Part shown: positions 23,955 to 31,327 of the stretch, piece by piece
How positions within the stretch are numbered: position 1 is the stretch's first letter
Layout of the letters: every line of letters begins with the position of its first letter
From: Candidatus Saccharibacteria bacterium RIFCSPHIGHO2_12_FULL_41_12
GTDB lineage: Bacteria > Patescibacteriota > Saccharimonadia > Saccharimonadales > 2-12-FULL-41-12
DNA length: 33,790 bases
Direction: 5' to 3'
NCBI GenBank assembly: GCA_001790445.1
Contig: MGCQ01000009.1
Location: forward strand, 1-33,790
Notes under the pieces: generated by a model
The model's input: the letters and a program-made list of their open reading frames with translations, nothing else
Told to the model about the DNA's origin: nothing
Database searches by the model: none
Program-made: the position numbers and the translations under genes

Positions 23955-24667
23955 GCGAATAACTCCGATAATCGCCTCTTGATTAGGCTTTTAACAATAT
24001 TAATACCGTTCCAATTATTTTGCCCCTTAGTCTTTGAATATTCGGTATAGATTGCTTGTATTGGGTATTCCTGGATATTGAGACCAAGCTGTTTTGCTCT
24101 CCACAACATTTCAGAACAAAATTCATATCCACTAGTTTCCCAGCGTAATTGTTCAAGTGCATTGCGCGAAAAAACTCTCAGACCCGATTGGGAATCTGTT
24201 GAATTTATACTAAATAAAAGGTAAGTAATCATGCTAAGCCCTTTGTTCCCCAGCACTTTAACAGAGCTCATACCATTGCTATTGAGTAGCCTGCTTCCTA
24301 TCAATAGATCTGCTTTAGTTCTTATTATTTCGTCTACACCGCGTATTACATCTTTAGGTGTGTGCTGTCCATCGCCGTCCATTGTTACTGCAATATCAAA
24401 ATTTTCTAACTCAGCAAATCTAAGTCCTGTAGCTGTTGCACTACCAGCCCCGCTGTTAATAATATGCTGAATCACATCGGCGCCACCAGTTTGTGCCTCT
24501 TTGGCTGTATCATCACTTGATCCATCATCAATTACTATGATTTTAGCCTCATATTTTATCTTGCTAAAAGCTTGATTAACAGAATGTACCACATGACGGA
24601 TAACCTTTGCCTCATTGTATGCTGGGATAACAACGCAGATTTTATGCTGATAATTTACTTTACCCAT
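23951..24667 (-). CDS. Polyprenyl-phosphate-sugar synthase-like GT2 (DPM1-like)
   Basis: A 238-residue family 2 transferase without a C-terminal membrane region: ICVVIPAYNEAKVIRHVV, VIDDGSSDDT, GSATATGLRFA, metal site TMDGDGQH, and TDSQSGLRVFSR. This is the pattern of dolichyl/polyprenyl-phosphate mannosyl- or glucosyltransferases, which load a sugar onto a lipid phosphate at the inner membrane face for later use by GT-C enzymes. Three downstream features fit this chain: the DUF2304-like protein, an SMR-type carrier and a GT-C-like protein. The start codon lies 7 bases after a TAAAAT box that overlaps the rmlA stop. The sugar donor is unknown. Confidence 0.88.
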   Translation of the reverse strand: MGKVNYQHKICVVIPAYNEAKVIRHVVHSVNQAFSKIKYEAKIIVIDDGSSDDTAKEAQTGGADVIQHIINSGAGSATATGLRFAELENFDIAVTMDGDGQHTPKDVIRGVDEIIRTKADLLIGSRLLNSNGMSSVKVLGNKGLSMITYLLFSINSTDSQSGLRVFSRNALEQLRWETSGYEFCSEMLWRAKQLGLNIQEYPIQAIYTEYSKTKGQNNWNGINIVKSLIKRRLSELFA

Positions 24668-24672
24668 ATCAC

Positions 24673-25533
24673 TTATTTTAGCAACCCATGGAGGTACACA
24701 CCGTAGCCGGATTTTTTGAGAGGTTCGGCAATTTTGAGAAGTTGATCTTTACTAATAAAACTTTGTTGGTAGGCGATTTCTTCGATGCAGCCGATTTTGA
24801 GGCCGGTTCTTTTCTCTATAACTTCTACGTATTGGGCGGCGTCCATCATTGATCCAAACGTGCCGGTATCTAGCCAAGCATCGCCGCGGTCCATGATCTG
24901 AACTTTTAGCTTACCTCGCTTGAGATATTCATCATTCACCGAAGTAATTTCTAGTTCTCCTCTACCGCTTGGTTTAACATTTTTGGCGATTTCTACTACG
25001 TCGTTGTCGTAAAAATATAGCCCAGTTATGGCATAGTTAGACTTTGGCTTTTCTGGTTTTTCCTCAACAGAAACGGCCTTCATATTTGCGTCAAATTCTA
25101 CAACTCCGTACCTTTCGGGGTCAGATACGGGGTAAGCAAAAATTATGCCACCGTCTGGGTCTACAGAGCATTTTAGTTGGTCCTGGAAGCTGTGCCCGTA
25201 GAAAATATTATCCCCGAGCACCAAAGCAACGCTATCGTTACCAATAAATTTCTCACCGATGATAAAGGCCTGAGCGAGTCCATCTGGGGAGGCTTGGGAA
25301 GCATATTGAATATTTATCCCAATTTCTGATCCGTCCCCAAGCAAATTTTTGAAATTCTGGCTGTCGTGCGGGGTGGTTATCATCAAAATATCTTTGATAC
25401 CGGCTTGCATCAGCGTGCTAAGTGGATAGTAAATCATCGGTTTGTCATAAATTGGTACCAATTGTTTGCTGACACCCTTTGTTATGGGATACAGTCGAGT
25501 TCCTGATCCACCAGCTAGTATTATGCCTTTCAT
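24673..25533 (-). CDS. rmlA: Glucose-1-phosphate thymidylyltransferase
   Basis: A 286-residue nucleotidyltransferase that makes dTDP-glucose from dTTP and glucose-1-phosphate. Visible: [24 protein letters not shown] at the start, with the signature GGSGTRL and the Lys of the [11 protein letters not shown] region. Further motifs are [30 protein letters not shown] and GDAWLDTG. Length and motif order match RmlA. It overlaps rmlD by 4 bases (ATGA). The gene order in transcription is rmlB, rmlC, rmlD, rmlA. The assignment is secure. Confidence 0.96.
   Translation of the reverse strand: MKGIILAGGSGTRLYPITKGVSKQLVPIYDKPMIYYPLSTLMQAGIKDILMITTPHDSQNFKNLLGDGSEIGINIQYASQASPDGLAQAFIIGEKFIGNDSVALVLGDNIFYGHSFQDQLKCSVDPDGGIIFAYPVSDPERYGVVEFDANMKAVSVEEKPEKPKSNYAITGLYFYDNDVVEIAKNVKPSGRGELEITSVNDEYLKRGKLKVQIMDRGDAWLDTGTFGSMMDAAQYVEVIEKRTGLKIGCIEEIAYQQSFISKDQLLKIAEPLKKSGYGVYLHGLLK
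24675..24683 (-). promoter_or_regulatory. Candidate internal extended -10 promoter
   Basis: TGC-TAAAAT on the minus strand (24683-24675) overlaps the rmlA stop codon and ends 7 bases before the GT2 start at 24667. It could drive the last three genes as a leaderless transcript independently of the rml promoter. Confidence 0.4.
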
Positions 25534-26381
25534 TTAGCCTGCTCCTTTTCTATGTATTCTTTGAGGTTTTCTTGCCAATCTCTGGGTTCAAAGCCCGTAG
25601 CTCTAATTTTATCAAGATTTAGTGCACTTTGCAGTGGGCGGGGAGCAATATTCTCTTTTCCTGCGTAATATTCCAGCGTAGTTGTATCAGTAACAGTTAG
25701 ATCATCTCTGCCCAGTAATTTAAAGATTTCCCTAGTAATATCTGCCCAGCTGGCTGGTTTACCTGAGTTAGAAACATTGTAAGTGCCAAAAGGAGCACTT
25801 TTTGTTAATAAATGGTCGATTGCTCGAACAAGTTCGGATGTAAAAGTAAGTCGGCCGACCTGATCGCTAACAACTGTAGGGGACACATCTTTGTCAGCCA
25901 GTCCCATCATGATTCGCACAAAGTTATGCCCATCGCCGATAACCCAAGAAGTACGCAGGACATAGTGCTTTGGAGTTTTGGTTGTCTCCGTGTCTCCGCC
26001 GGCTTTGCTCCGACCATAGACAGATAGGGGGCTAAATTCTTCATCTTCTGTGTGATTGTCGCGCGTTCCATCAAAAACATAGTCACTTGAAATATGCACG
26101 AGAGTAAGGTCTTTTTTGCTAGCTATTTCTGAAAGATTCGCTACACCAGCGACGTTTATTTTCATGCAAAGCGCTTCATTGGTTTCAGCTCCGTCCACGT
26201 TAGTGTAGGCGGCGGCGTTGAGGATGTGCGTGATATTTGACCAGTCAAAGTTGTTGACGGCTTCTGGGCTAGTTATGTCAAGTTTGTCGCTGTCAACCGC
26301 CAGGGCGTCTGGATACTGGGCTTGAAGGGCTTTCCCCAACTGACCGTACGCACCAATAATTAATAGTTTTGTGTCGTCCAT
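25530..26381 (-). CDS. rmlD: dTDP-4-dehydrorhamnose reductase
   Basis: A 283-residue SDR enzyme for the last step to dTDP-L-rhamnose. Visible: [13 protein letters not shown] at the N-terminus, [22 protein letters not shown], and the catalytic YGRSKAGGD (YxxxK). The ATG at 26381 is preceded by GGGATGGA, a plausible Shine-Dalgarno that lies at the end of a long inverted repeat starting in rmlC. Sixty-three bases separate it from rmlC, the largest gap in the rml operon, and that gap is filled by the hairpin. Confidence 0.95.
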   Translation of the reverse strand: MDDTKLLIIGAYGQLGKALQAQYPDALAVDSDKLDITSPEAVNNFDWSNITHILNAAAYTNVDGAETNEALCMKINVAGVANLSEIASKKDLTLVHISSDYVFDGTRDNHTEDEEFSPLSVYGRSKAGGDTETTKTPKHYVLRTSWVIGDGHNFVRIMMGLADKDVSPTVVSDQVGRLTFTSELVRAIDHLLTKSAPFGTYNVSNSGKPASWADITREIFKLLGRDDLTVTDTTTLEYYAGKENIAPRPLQSALNLDKIRATGFEPRDWQENLKEYIEKEQAK

Positions 26382-26390
26382 TATAATTCC

Positions 26391-26476
26391 ATCCCATTAG
26401 AGACAGGTATAACTTGATAATTTTGTTGGATTATCGCGATCATACTATTGTTTACTTCCTAGGTCTCTAACGGGAT
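26391..26476 (-). promoter_or_regulatory. Long inverted repeat between rmlC and rmlD
   Basis: In the mRNA sense, ATCCCGTTAGAGAC (26476-26463, inside the last codons of rmlC) pairs with GTCTCTAATGGGAT (26404-26391, just before rmlD). This gives 14 bp with one G-U. The 58-base loop contains the rmlC stop and an inner GATAAT/ATTATC stem. The 3' arm ends in the GGGAT that begins the likely rmlD Shine-Dalgarno. A ribosome finishing rmlC would cover the 5' arm and free the rmlD site, so translational coupling is the proposed role. Confidence 0.6.
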
Positions 26477-27020
26477 CCATCGGGGTTACGTCTTTGAGTA
26501 GTGGGTGGTTAGCATCTTTATCTGAAAAAACAGCTTTTTCTTTGGGAATAGGCCAGTTAATGCCAAGTGTTGAATCAAATAAATTAACAAATGTGTATTT
26601 GGTCTCCGGCGACCAATGAGCGTTTACAAGATATGTGTAGGTAACATTTGACTCTAATGTCTGGTAGCCATTGGCAACACCGCGAGGCACAAAAACGGCT
26701 TTGTCGGGCGTGATCTCAGTAGTGTAGACTTGGCCGAAGCTATCACCGGCTCGCAGATCTACCCAAGCGCCAAAAACGCGCCCATTTGCCACAGAAATAA
26801 ACTTTTCCCAAGGTTCTGCGTGTAGCCCCCGCGTAGCACCAACTTCTTCGTTATATGAAAAGTTATTTTGGACTACTTCAAAGGTGGGGAGCCCCAGTGC
26901 TTCCATCTTGGCTTTTTGATAATTTTCTTTGAACCAACCACGATTATCACCGTGAACAACCAGATCAATCTCAAAAAATCCTGGGATTGGCGTGGTTCTA
27001 ACCGCGAGATCTTTTGGCAT
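26445..27020 (-). CDS. rmlC: dTDP-4-dehydrorhamnose 3,5-epimerase
   Basis: A 191-residue cupin enzyme. Visible: GDNRGWFKENYQ, the catalytic His in TRGLHAEPWEKF, AWVDLRAGDSFG, VFVPRGVANGYQTLE, and DSTLGINWPI, whose Asp would pair with the catalytic His. Length is normal for RmlC. The ATG follows the rmlB stop without any gap. The last codons double as the 5' arm of the inverted repeat upstream of rmlD, which could constrain the C-terminal residues PVRDLG. Confidence 0.94.
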   Translation of the reverse strand: MPKDLAVRTTPIPGFFEIDLVVHGDNRGWFKENYQKAKMEALGLPTFEVVQNNFSYNEEVGATRGLHAEPWEKFISVANGRVFGAWVDLRAGDSFGQVYTTEITPDKAVFVPRGVANGYQTLESNVTYTYLVNAHWSPETKYTFVNLFDSTLGINWPIPKEKAVFSDKDANHPLLKDVTPMDPVRDLGSKQ

Positions 27021-28025
27021 TTAATTTTCCTCGCCTTGCATAAATTTTGGTACGTATAATTTTTCCATATATGGTTTCCACCAGGTTTCGTTGTCTTTGT
27101 ACCACTGAATAGTCTGTTTTAGACCTTCTTCGAAAGTTACGCTTGGTTGGTAGCCAAGTTCACGTGATAATTTGCTGTAGTCGATAGCGTAGCGCCGATC
27201 ATGACCCGGTCGATCTGTTACAAATTTCTTTAAACTTGGCTGTTTGCCTAGAATTTCCAGTATTTTGTCTGCTATTTGGACTCCGTTTTGTTCCTCACCA
27301 CCGCCAACACAATATGTCTCACCGGCCACGCCTTTGTGCAAAATCAGATCTATTGCTCGGCAATGGTCTAAAACGTACAAATAATCGCGTACAGACAAAC
27401 CATCGCCGTAAATTGTCAGAGATTTATCTTGCATTGCCATGAGAGCAAAGACCGGGACGATGTTTTCAGGAACTTGATAAGGACCATAATTGTTGGAGCA
27501 GTTAGAGATAGTTACGTCCAGGCCGTAAGTGTGAAAGTATGATCGGGCTAGATGATCGCTGCCTGCTTTTGTTGCTGAATATGGGCTACGAGGGTCGTAG
27601 GGTGTTGTTTCGTTGAATTTATCTGTTGATTCAAGCTCTAAGCTACCAAAAACCTCATCTGTTGATACGTGGTGAAATCGCTTAACCCCATTATCACGCG
27701 ACAATCTTAAAAGTATGTTGGTTGCCAGAACATTGCTATTAACAAAATTGTCCGGGTCTTCAATTGAGCGATCGACATTAGTCTCTGCGGCAAAATGGAC
27801 AACGTAATCTATGCCAGATTTAAAAATTGGTTCCAATTTATCTTCTTCGATCAAGTCAAATTTGTGAAAGCTTATGTCGTTGATTACACTGTCTAAATTT
27901 GCTATGTTGCCCTGTTGGTTGAGCTTGTCGACAACTGTTATTTGATAGTCAAGATAGTTTTGTCGTAAATAATGGACGAAGTTGGAGCCGATAAAGCCAG
28001 CACCACCTGTAACAAGTATTTTCAT
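27021..28025 (-). CDS. rmlB: dTDP-glucose 4,6-dehydratase
   Basis: A 334-residue SDR enzyme. Visible: ILVTGGAGFIGSNFVHYL, FAAETNVDRSI, STDEVFGSLE with the catalytic Thr-Asp-Glu, YSATKAGSDHL (YxxxK), and NCSNNYGPYQ. These identify RmlB securely. Its ATG overlaps the stop of the small upstream gene (ATGA), so translation of the short protein probably couples to rmlB. It starts the dTDP-L-rhamnose genes. Confidence 0.96.
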   Translation of the reverse strand: MKILVTGGAGFIGSNFVHYLRQNYLDYQITVVDKLNQQGNIANLDSVINDISFHKFDLIEEDKLEPIFKSGIDYVVHFAAETNVDRSIEDPDNFVNSNVLATNILLRLSRDNGVKRFHHVSTDEVFGSLELESTDKFNETTPYDPRSPYSATKAGSDHLARSYFHTYGLDVTISNCSNNYGPYQVPENIVPVFALMAMQDKSLTIYGDGLSVRDYLYVLDHCRAIDLILHKGVAGETYCVGGGEEQNGVQIADKILEILGKQPSLKKFVTDRPGHDRRYAIDYSKLSRELGYQPSVTFEEGLKQTIQWYKDNETWWKPYMEKLYVPKFMQGEEN

Positions 28026-28201
28026 AGCTTCACACCGCCTTTGCCTGCTACCTGGCAGAGCCAGGAACTCTGCAAAGACTCTTGGACTCTAGCGACTTTT
28101 TCTTTTGCGAGATTCACTTCACAGTACCTCATGTACAGCTCGTTGCATTTCTCAAAGAGAAAAGCCACTAGAGCCTCAAGTGTGAAAGCTATGATTTTCA
28201 T
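28022..28201 (-). CDS. Small protein (59 aa) heading the rml operon
   Basis: A 59-residue reading frame: MKIIAFTLEALVAFLFEKCN, then a charged helix (EVNLAKEKVARVQE) and a glycine-rich end. The ATG at 28201 is chosen over an upstream start at 28294 because it lies 6 bases after an extended -10 box TGT-TATAAT, whereas the longer frame would overlap the divergent gene and its promoter. The stop overlaps the rmlB ATG. It may be a genuine small protein or a leader peptide whose translation sets rmlB expression. The first 11 residues overlap in form with rmlB's own MKILV start, but no homology is evident. Confidence 0.55.
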   Translation of the reverse strand: MKIIAFTLEALVAFLFEKCNELYMRYCEVNLAKEKVARVQESLQSSWLCQVAGKGGVKL

Positions 28202-28207
28202 AGAATC

Positions 28208-28228
28208 ATTATAACAAAATGATATAAT
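28208..28228. promoter_or_regulatory. Compact divergent pair of extended -10 promoters
   Basis: Minus strand: TGT-TATAAT at 28216-28208, 6 bases before the ATG at 28201. Plus strand: TGA-TATAAT at 28220-28228, 7 bases before the ATG at 28236. The two start codons are only 34 bases apart, and both messages should be leaderless. Neither has an obvious -35, consistent with extended -10 promoters. The two polymerases could not easily occupy this stretch at the same time. Confidence 0.75.
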
Positions 28229-28235
28229 GGAACCA

Positions 28236-28673
28236 ATGAAAACAGTTATTGTCAGTGGCTTTTTTAACCCCCTGCACGGCGGACACTTGGACATGATTGA
28301 GTCAGCTCACGCGATGGGTGACAGATTGATAGTCATTGTTAATAATGATGTTCAGCAAGTGGCTAAGAAAGGCAAAGTTATATTAGATCAGGATAATCGT
28401 GCTCGGCTGATTGCTGCGCTACGTTTGGTTGACGAAGTTTTTATATCTGACGACCAAGACGCCACAGTAGTTGAAACTCTAGAGAGAGTCGCCAAAGAGT
28501 ACTCAGATGATGAACTAATCTTTGCCAACGGGGGGGATAGAGACTCTGTAAAAGTAGTACCAGAGACAGAAGTTTGTACAAAGTATAATATTGTCATGAA
28601 ATTTGGCGTTGGTGGTAACCACAAAGCTGATTCGTCGACTCGTATTAACCAAGCACTAGGTCATAAGAAATAA
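28236..28673 (+). CDS. HxGH nucleotidyltransferase (TagD/RfaE-like)
   Basis: A 145-residue cytidylyltransferase-like protein: IVSGFFNPLHGGHLDMIESA with the HxGH motif (HGGH), GDRLIVIVNND, KGKVILDQDNRARLIAALR and ANGGDRDS. The family activates phospho-sugars or phospho-alcohols with CTP or ATP (for example glycerol-3-phosphate or heptose-1-phosphate). Residue patterns do not settle the substrate. ATG 28236 is chosen over ATG 28227 because the latter overlaps the -10 box. Nearby is a phosphohexomutase, which fits a role in making an activated surface-glycan precursor. Confidence 0.85.
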   Translation: MKTVIVSGFFNPLHGGHLDMIESAHAMGDRLIVIVNNDVQQVAKKGKVILDQDNRARLIAALRLVDEVFISDDQDATVVETLERVAKEYSDDELIFANGGDRDSVKVVPETEVCTKYNIVMKFGVGGNHKADSSTRINQALGHKK

Positions 28674-28696
28674 CGATGCGAAAAGAAGACAAATAA

Positions 28697-30052
28697 GTGT
28701 CAGATTTCAAAGTAGATGCATCAGTGTTCAAAGCCTATGACATTAGGGGGACTTACCCAGATCAAATAAACGAAGAACTCGCCTATAGAGTCGGTCGAGC
28801 TTTTGCGACATTTCTTAAGATTGACAAGGTGGTTGTTGGTCGCGATATGCGACTTTCTGGCCCAAAGATGTTCGACGCGCTCACGAAAGGCCTGATGGAT
28901 CAAGGTGTAGATGTTATTGATGTTGGCATGGTCAGCACTGATCAATATTATTTTGCCTGTGCCAAGCTGGGTCAACCAGGTGTTATGGTCACCGCTTCGC
29001 ATAACCCCGCAAATTACAATGGGTTTAAAATGGTCAAGAACATGCCTTATTTGCTCAGTGGTGACGAGGGAATCCAGGACATAAGACAAATAGTAGAAAA
29101 TGATAGTTACGCCGAATCTACAAAAAAGGGCAGCATGACCTCAAGAGATTTGAGTGAAGGTTTTGTTGAGCAAGTTCTGGGCATGGTAGATATCGAGAAA
29201 ATAGCTCCTTTAAAAGTGATTGCGGATACTTGCAATGGTATGGTTGGACCGATACTTCAGAGGATATTTGAGCACATACCGCAGGTAGAATTTACTGGCA
29301 TGTATTTAGAACCAGATGGGAGTATCCCAAATCATGGGCTAGATCCGCTTCAGCCAGAAAACAGAGAGGAACTCGAGAAAAAAGTAGTTGAAACAGGGGC
29401 AGATGTTGGTTTTGCCTTTGATGGTGACGGCGATAGATTCTTTACGATCGACGATAGAGGTAAATTTGTGGCGGGTGATTACATGACAGCATTTCTTGGG
29501 CAATATATGTTGGAGAAATATCCAGATTCAAAAATTTTGTATGATGTTAGAGCGTCTTGGGCGGTCCCAGATTTAATCACTAAAGCAGGAGGCACCCCAC
29601 TTATGGAGAGGGTTGGGCATTCTTTCATAAAAAAGAGAATGGCAGATGAGGGCGCTGTGTTTGCTGGTGAGGTGAGTGGGCACTATTACTTTAAGGACTT
29701 TTTTGGGGCTGATTCTGGCGTCATACCTGCGCTACTAGTACTAGAGATGTTATCTACAAAGAAGATAAAGTTGTCTGAACTTCTCAAACCGCTGGAAGCT
29801 GAGTATATAATTTCTGGAGAGATCAATAGTCGAATCGAAGGAGATGCTAAAGAAAAAATGCAGGAGTTAGCAGAAATATTTCGTGATGGGAAAATGGAAT
29901 GGCTAGACGGGGTGTCAGTCACGTATCCTGATTGGCATTTTAATGTGCGCTCATCAAATACAGAACCACTACTTAGGCTAAATTTAGAGGCAAAGTCATC
30001 AGAAAAGATGATAGAAAAAAGAGATCACCTGCTCGGTATCATAAGAGCCTAA
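28697..30052 (+). CDS. Phosphomannomutase/phosphoglucomutase
   Basis: A 451-residue alpha-D-phosphohexomutase. Visible in order: FKAYDIRGTYPDQINEEL, TASHNPANYNGFK with the phosphorylated Ser, FDGDGDR for metal binding, GEVSGHYYFKDFFGADSG for sugar binding, and RSSNTEPLLRLNLEA for phosphate binding. All four sites are present. It interconverts hexose 6- and 1-phosphates, giving glucose-1-phosphate or mannose-1-phosphate for RmlA/GalU or other pyrophosphorylases. The start is GTG at 28697, 23 bases after the nucleotidyltransferase stop, with AGAAG as a weak Shine-Dalgarno. Whether it is ManB-, AlgC- or Pgm-like cannot be decided. Confidence 0.93.
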   Translation: MSDFKVDASVFKAYDIRGTYPDQINEELAYRVGRAFATFLKIDKVVVGRDMRLSGPKMFDALTKGLMDQGVDVIDVGMVSTDQYYFACAKLGQPGVMVTASHNPANYNGFKMVKNMPYLLSGDEGIQDIRQIVENDSYAESTKKGSMTSRDLSEGFVEQVLGMVDIEKIAPLKVIADTCNGMVGPILQRIFEHIPQVEFTGMYLEPDGSIPNHGLDPLQPENREELEKKVVETGADVGFAFDGDGDRFFTIDDRGKFVAGDYMTAFLGQYMLEKYPDSKILYDVRASWAVPDLITKAGGTPLMERVGHSFIKKRMADEGAVFAGEVSGHYYFKDFFGADSGVIPALLVLEMLSTKKIKLSELLKPLEAEYIISGEINSRIEGDAKEKMQELAEIFRDGKMEWLDGVSVTYPDWHFNVRSSNTEPLLRLNLEAKSSEKMIEKRDHLLGIIRA

Positions 30053-30067
30053 AGAAGCTATTTGATG

Positions 30068-30073
30068 TATAAT
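30068..30073 (+). promoter_or_regulatory. -10 box of the ATP-citrate lyase genes
   Basis: TATAAT at 30068-30073 lies between the phosphohexomutase stop and the ATG at 30082, 8 bases before that start. No Shine-Dalgarno precedes the ATG, and the -35 region is poor. The lyase genes may therefore have their own leaderless transcript. Confidence 0.55.
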
Positions 30074-30081
30074 ATTTGGAT

Positions 30082-31248
30082 ATGGCAAGAGTAAAGATTT
30101 CTGAATTTAGGGCGAAGAATTTGTTGAGCGGAACGCTCGGCTTCCAGTACACGGGGGTTAGTGTTGATTTGTCTCAAGATAATTCAGGGTTGAATTTAAC
30201 AGAGGGAAAACACGTAGTAAAGGTTGATCAAGCTGTCAAAAAGCGAAATAAACTCGGGCTGGTTAAATTAAATAGAACACCAGGAGAAGTACAAGAGGAT
30301 TTGAAGGATTTTGCCAGCCAAGGCTACAGCGGGGCACTAGTTGAGCCGTTTTTTGAACATGACCGTAAAGATGAGCATTTTGTGGCCATGCAGTTAACAG
30401 ATAAAGGCATCGAATTACAATATTCCCCCCAAGGTGGTGTGGAGATCGAAGAGAACAAAGACAGTCTTCAGAGTTGCTTGTTCTCATCTGGTAGCGACGG
30501 GAGCTCCAACACGACAGATTTAAATACAGCAGTTGTTCAGAAACTATTTGATTGTTTTGAGCAAAATCAAATGACCTATCTTGAGATCAATCCGCTGGTG
30601 ATTCAAGGCACTTTGGTAACACCGCTAGATGCAGCCGTTGAGGTAGATTCTGCGGAGGAATTTGGCACCAAAGACTGGTCTGCCCTAGATTATCGAAGCC
30701 CAAAGAAAGAGCTTCAACCGGCGGAAGCAGCGGTTGAAGAGCTGGCTAGCAAAACTCCGGCTTCACTGGTGTTGAAAGTGTTAAATTCTAACGGCAATCT
30801 ATTTTTGTTACTATCGGGTGGCGGAGCAAGTGTGGTGATTTTGGACGAGATAGCAACGCTTGCCGACAAGGACGCTATTGGCAACTATGGCGAATACAGT
30901 GGCAACCCGAATGAGGAAGATACCTATCTGTACACCAAGCAAGTTATCAAACTCATGTTGGACTCAAAGGCGACCAAAAAAGCACTACTCATCGCAGGGG
31001 GTGTGGCCAACTTTACAGATGTAGCCAAGACTTTCAAAGGGATAATTCGGGCGCTAGATGATAATATTGATCAGCTTAAAGCACAAAATATCCATGTAGT
31101 AGTACGTAGAGGTGGCCCTAATCAGAAACAAGGCCTGGAACTTATGAGAAATTATCTACAGTCCAAAGGTCTCAAATCGCAAGTCTATGGCACGGAAATG
31201 TCGCTTGGCGGAGCCGTAAAGTCGATGGTAAGGGAGTTGGGGCTATGA
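30082..31248 (+). CDS. aclA: ATP-citrate lyase, ATP-grasp/citrate-binding subunit
   Basis: A 388-residue protein that matches, along its whole length, the N-terminal part of ATP-citrate lyase. Visible: HVVKVDQAVKKRNKLGLV (ATP-grasp lysine region), ALVEPFFEHDRKDEHFVAM, MTYLEINPLVI, GGGASVV, NYGEYSGNPNEEDTY, GGVANFTDVAKTFKGI and VRRGGPNQKQGLE. The Asn-Phe-Thr and Arg residues reported to bind citrate in human ACLY are conserved. This subunit would work with the next gene to split citrate, using ATP and CoA, into acetyl-CoA and oxaloacetate. Succinyl-CoA synthetase is excluded by these ACL-specific signatures. The subunit naming differs between organisms. The ATG at 30082 is chosen over TTG 30076 from the promoter spacing. 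Confidence 0.92.
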   Translation: MARVKISEFRAKNLLSGTLGFQYTGVSVDLSQDNSGLNLTEGKHVVKVDQAVKKRNKLGLVKLNRTPGEVQEDLKDFASQGYSGALVEPFFEHDRKDEHFVAMQLTDKGIELQYSPQGGVEIEENKDSLQSCLFSSGSDGSSNTTDLNTAVVQKLFDCFEQNQMTYLEINPLVIQGTLVTPLDAAVEVDSAEEFGTKDWSALDYRSPKKELQPAEAAVEELASKTPASLVLKVLNSNGNLFLLLSGGGASVVILDEIATLADKDAIGNYGEYSGNPNEEDTYLYTKQVIKLMLDSKATKKALLIAGGVANFTDVAKTFKGIIRALDDNIDQLKAQNIHVVVRRGGPNQKQGLELMRNYLQSKGLKSQVYGTEMSLGGAVKSMVRELGL

Positions 31249-31252
31249 ATCA

Positions 31253-31325
31253 CGTTAGAACTCTACAAGAACTGAGAATTATTCCGGATTTTAGCACCAT
31301 TCAATTGCAGTACGGAGTTCTAACG
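31253..31325 (+). promoter_or_regulatory. Intercistronic hairpin between ATP-citrate lyase genes
   Basis: CGTTAGAACTC (31253-31263) and GAGTTCTAACG (31315-31325) form a perfect 11-bp stem across a 51-base loop. Inside the loop, ACTG/CAGT and AATT/AATT could add an inner stem (31271-31280 with 31303-31311). The 5' arm begins 4 bases after the aclA stop, and the 3' arm ends 2 bases before the aclB ATG, so folding brings stop and start together. The sequence resembles the rmlC/rmlD element (GTTAGA and CTAACGGGAT/CTAATGGGAT). Confidence 0.6.
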
Positions 31326-31327
31326 GG

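Noticed and set aside
28202-28294. Longer start at 28294 for the small gene before rmlB
   Set aside because: It would cover the divergent gene's start and both -10 boxes; the ATG at 28201 fits the leaderless spacing.
30082-31248. Succinyl-CoA synthetase beta subunit
   Set aside because: The ACL-specific stretches (NYGEYSGNP, GGVANFTDVAKTFKGI, VRRGGPNQ) and the following citrate-synthase-like subunit point to ATP-citrate lyase.
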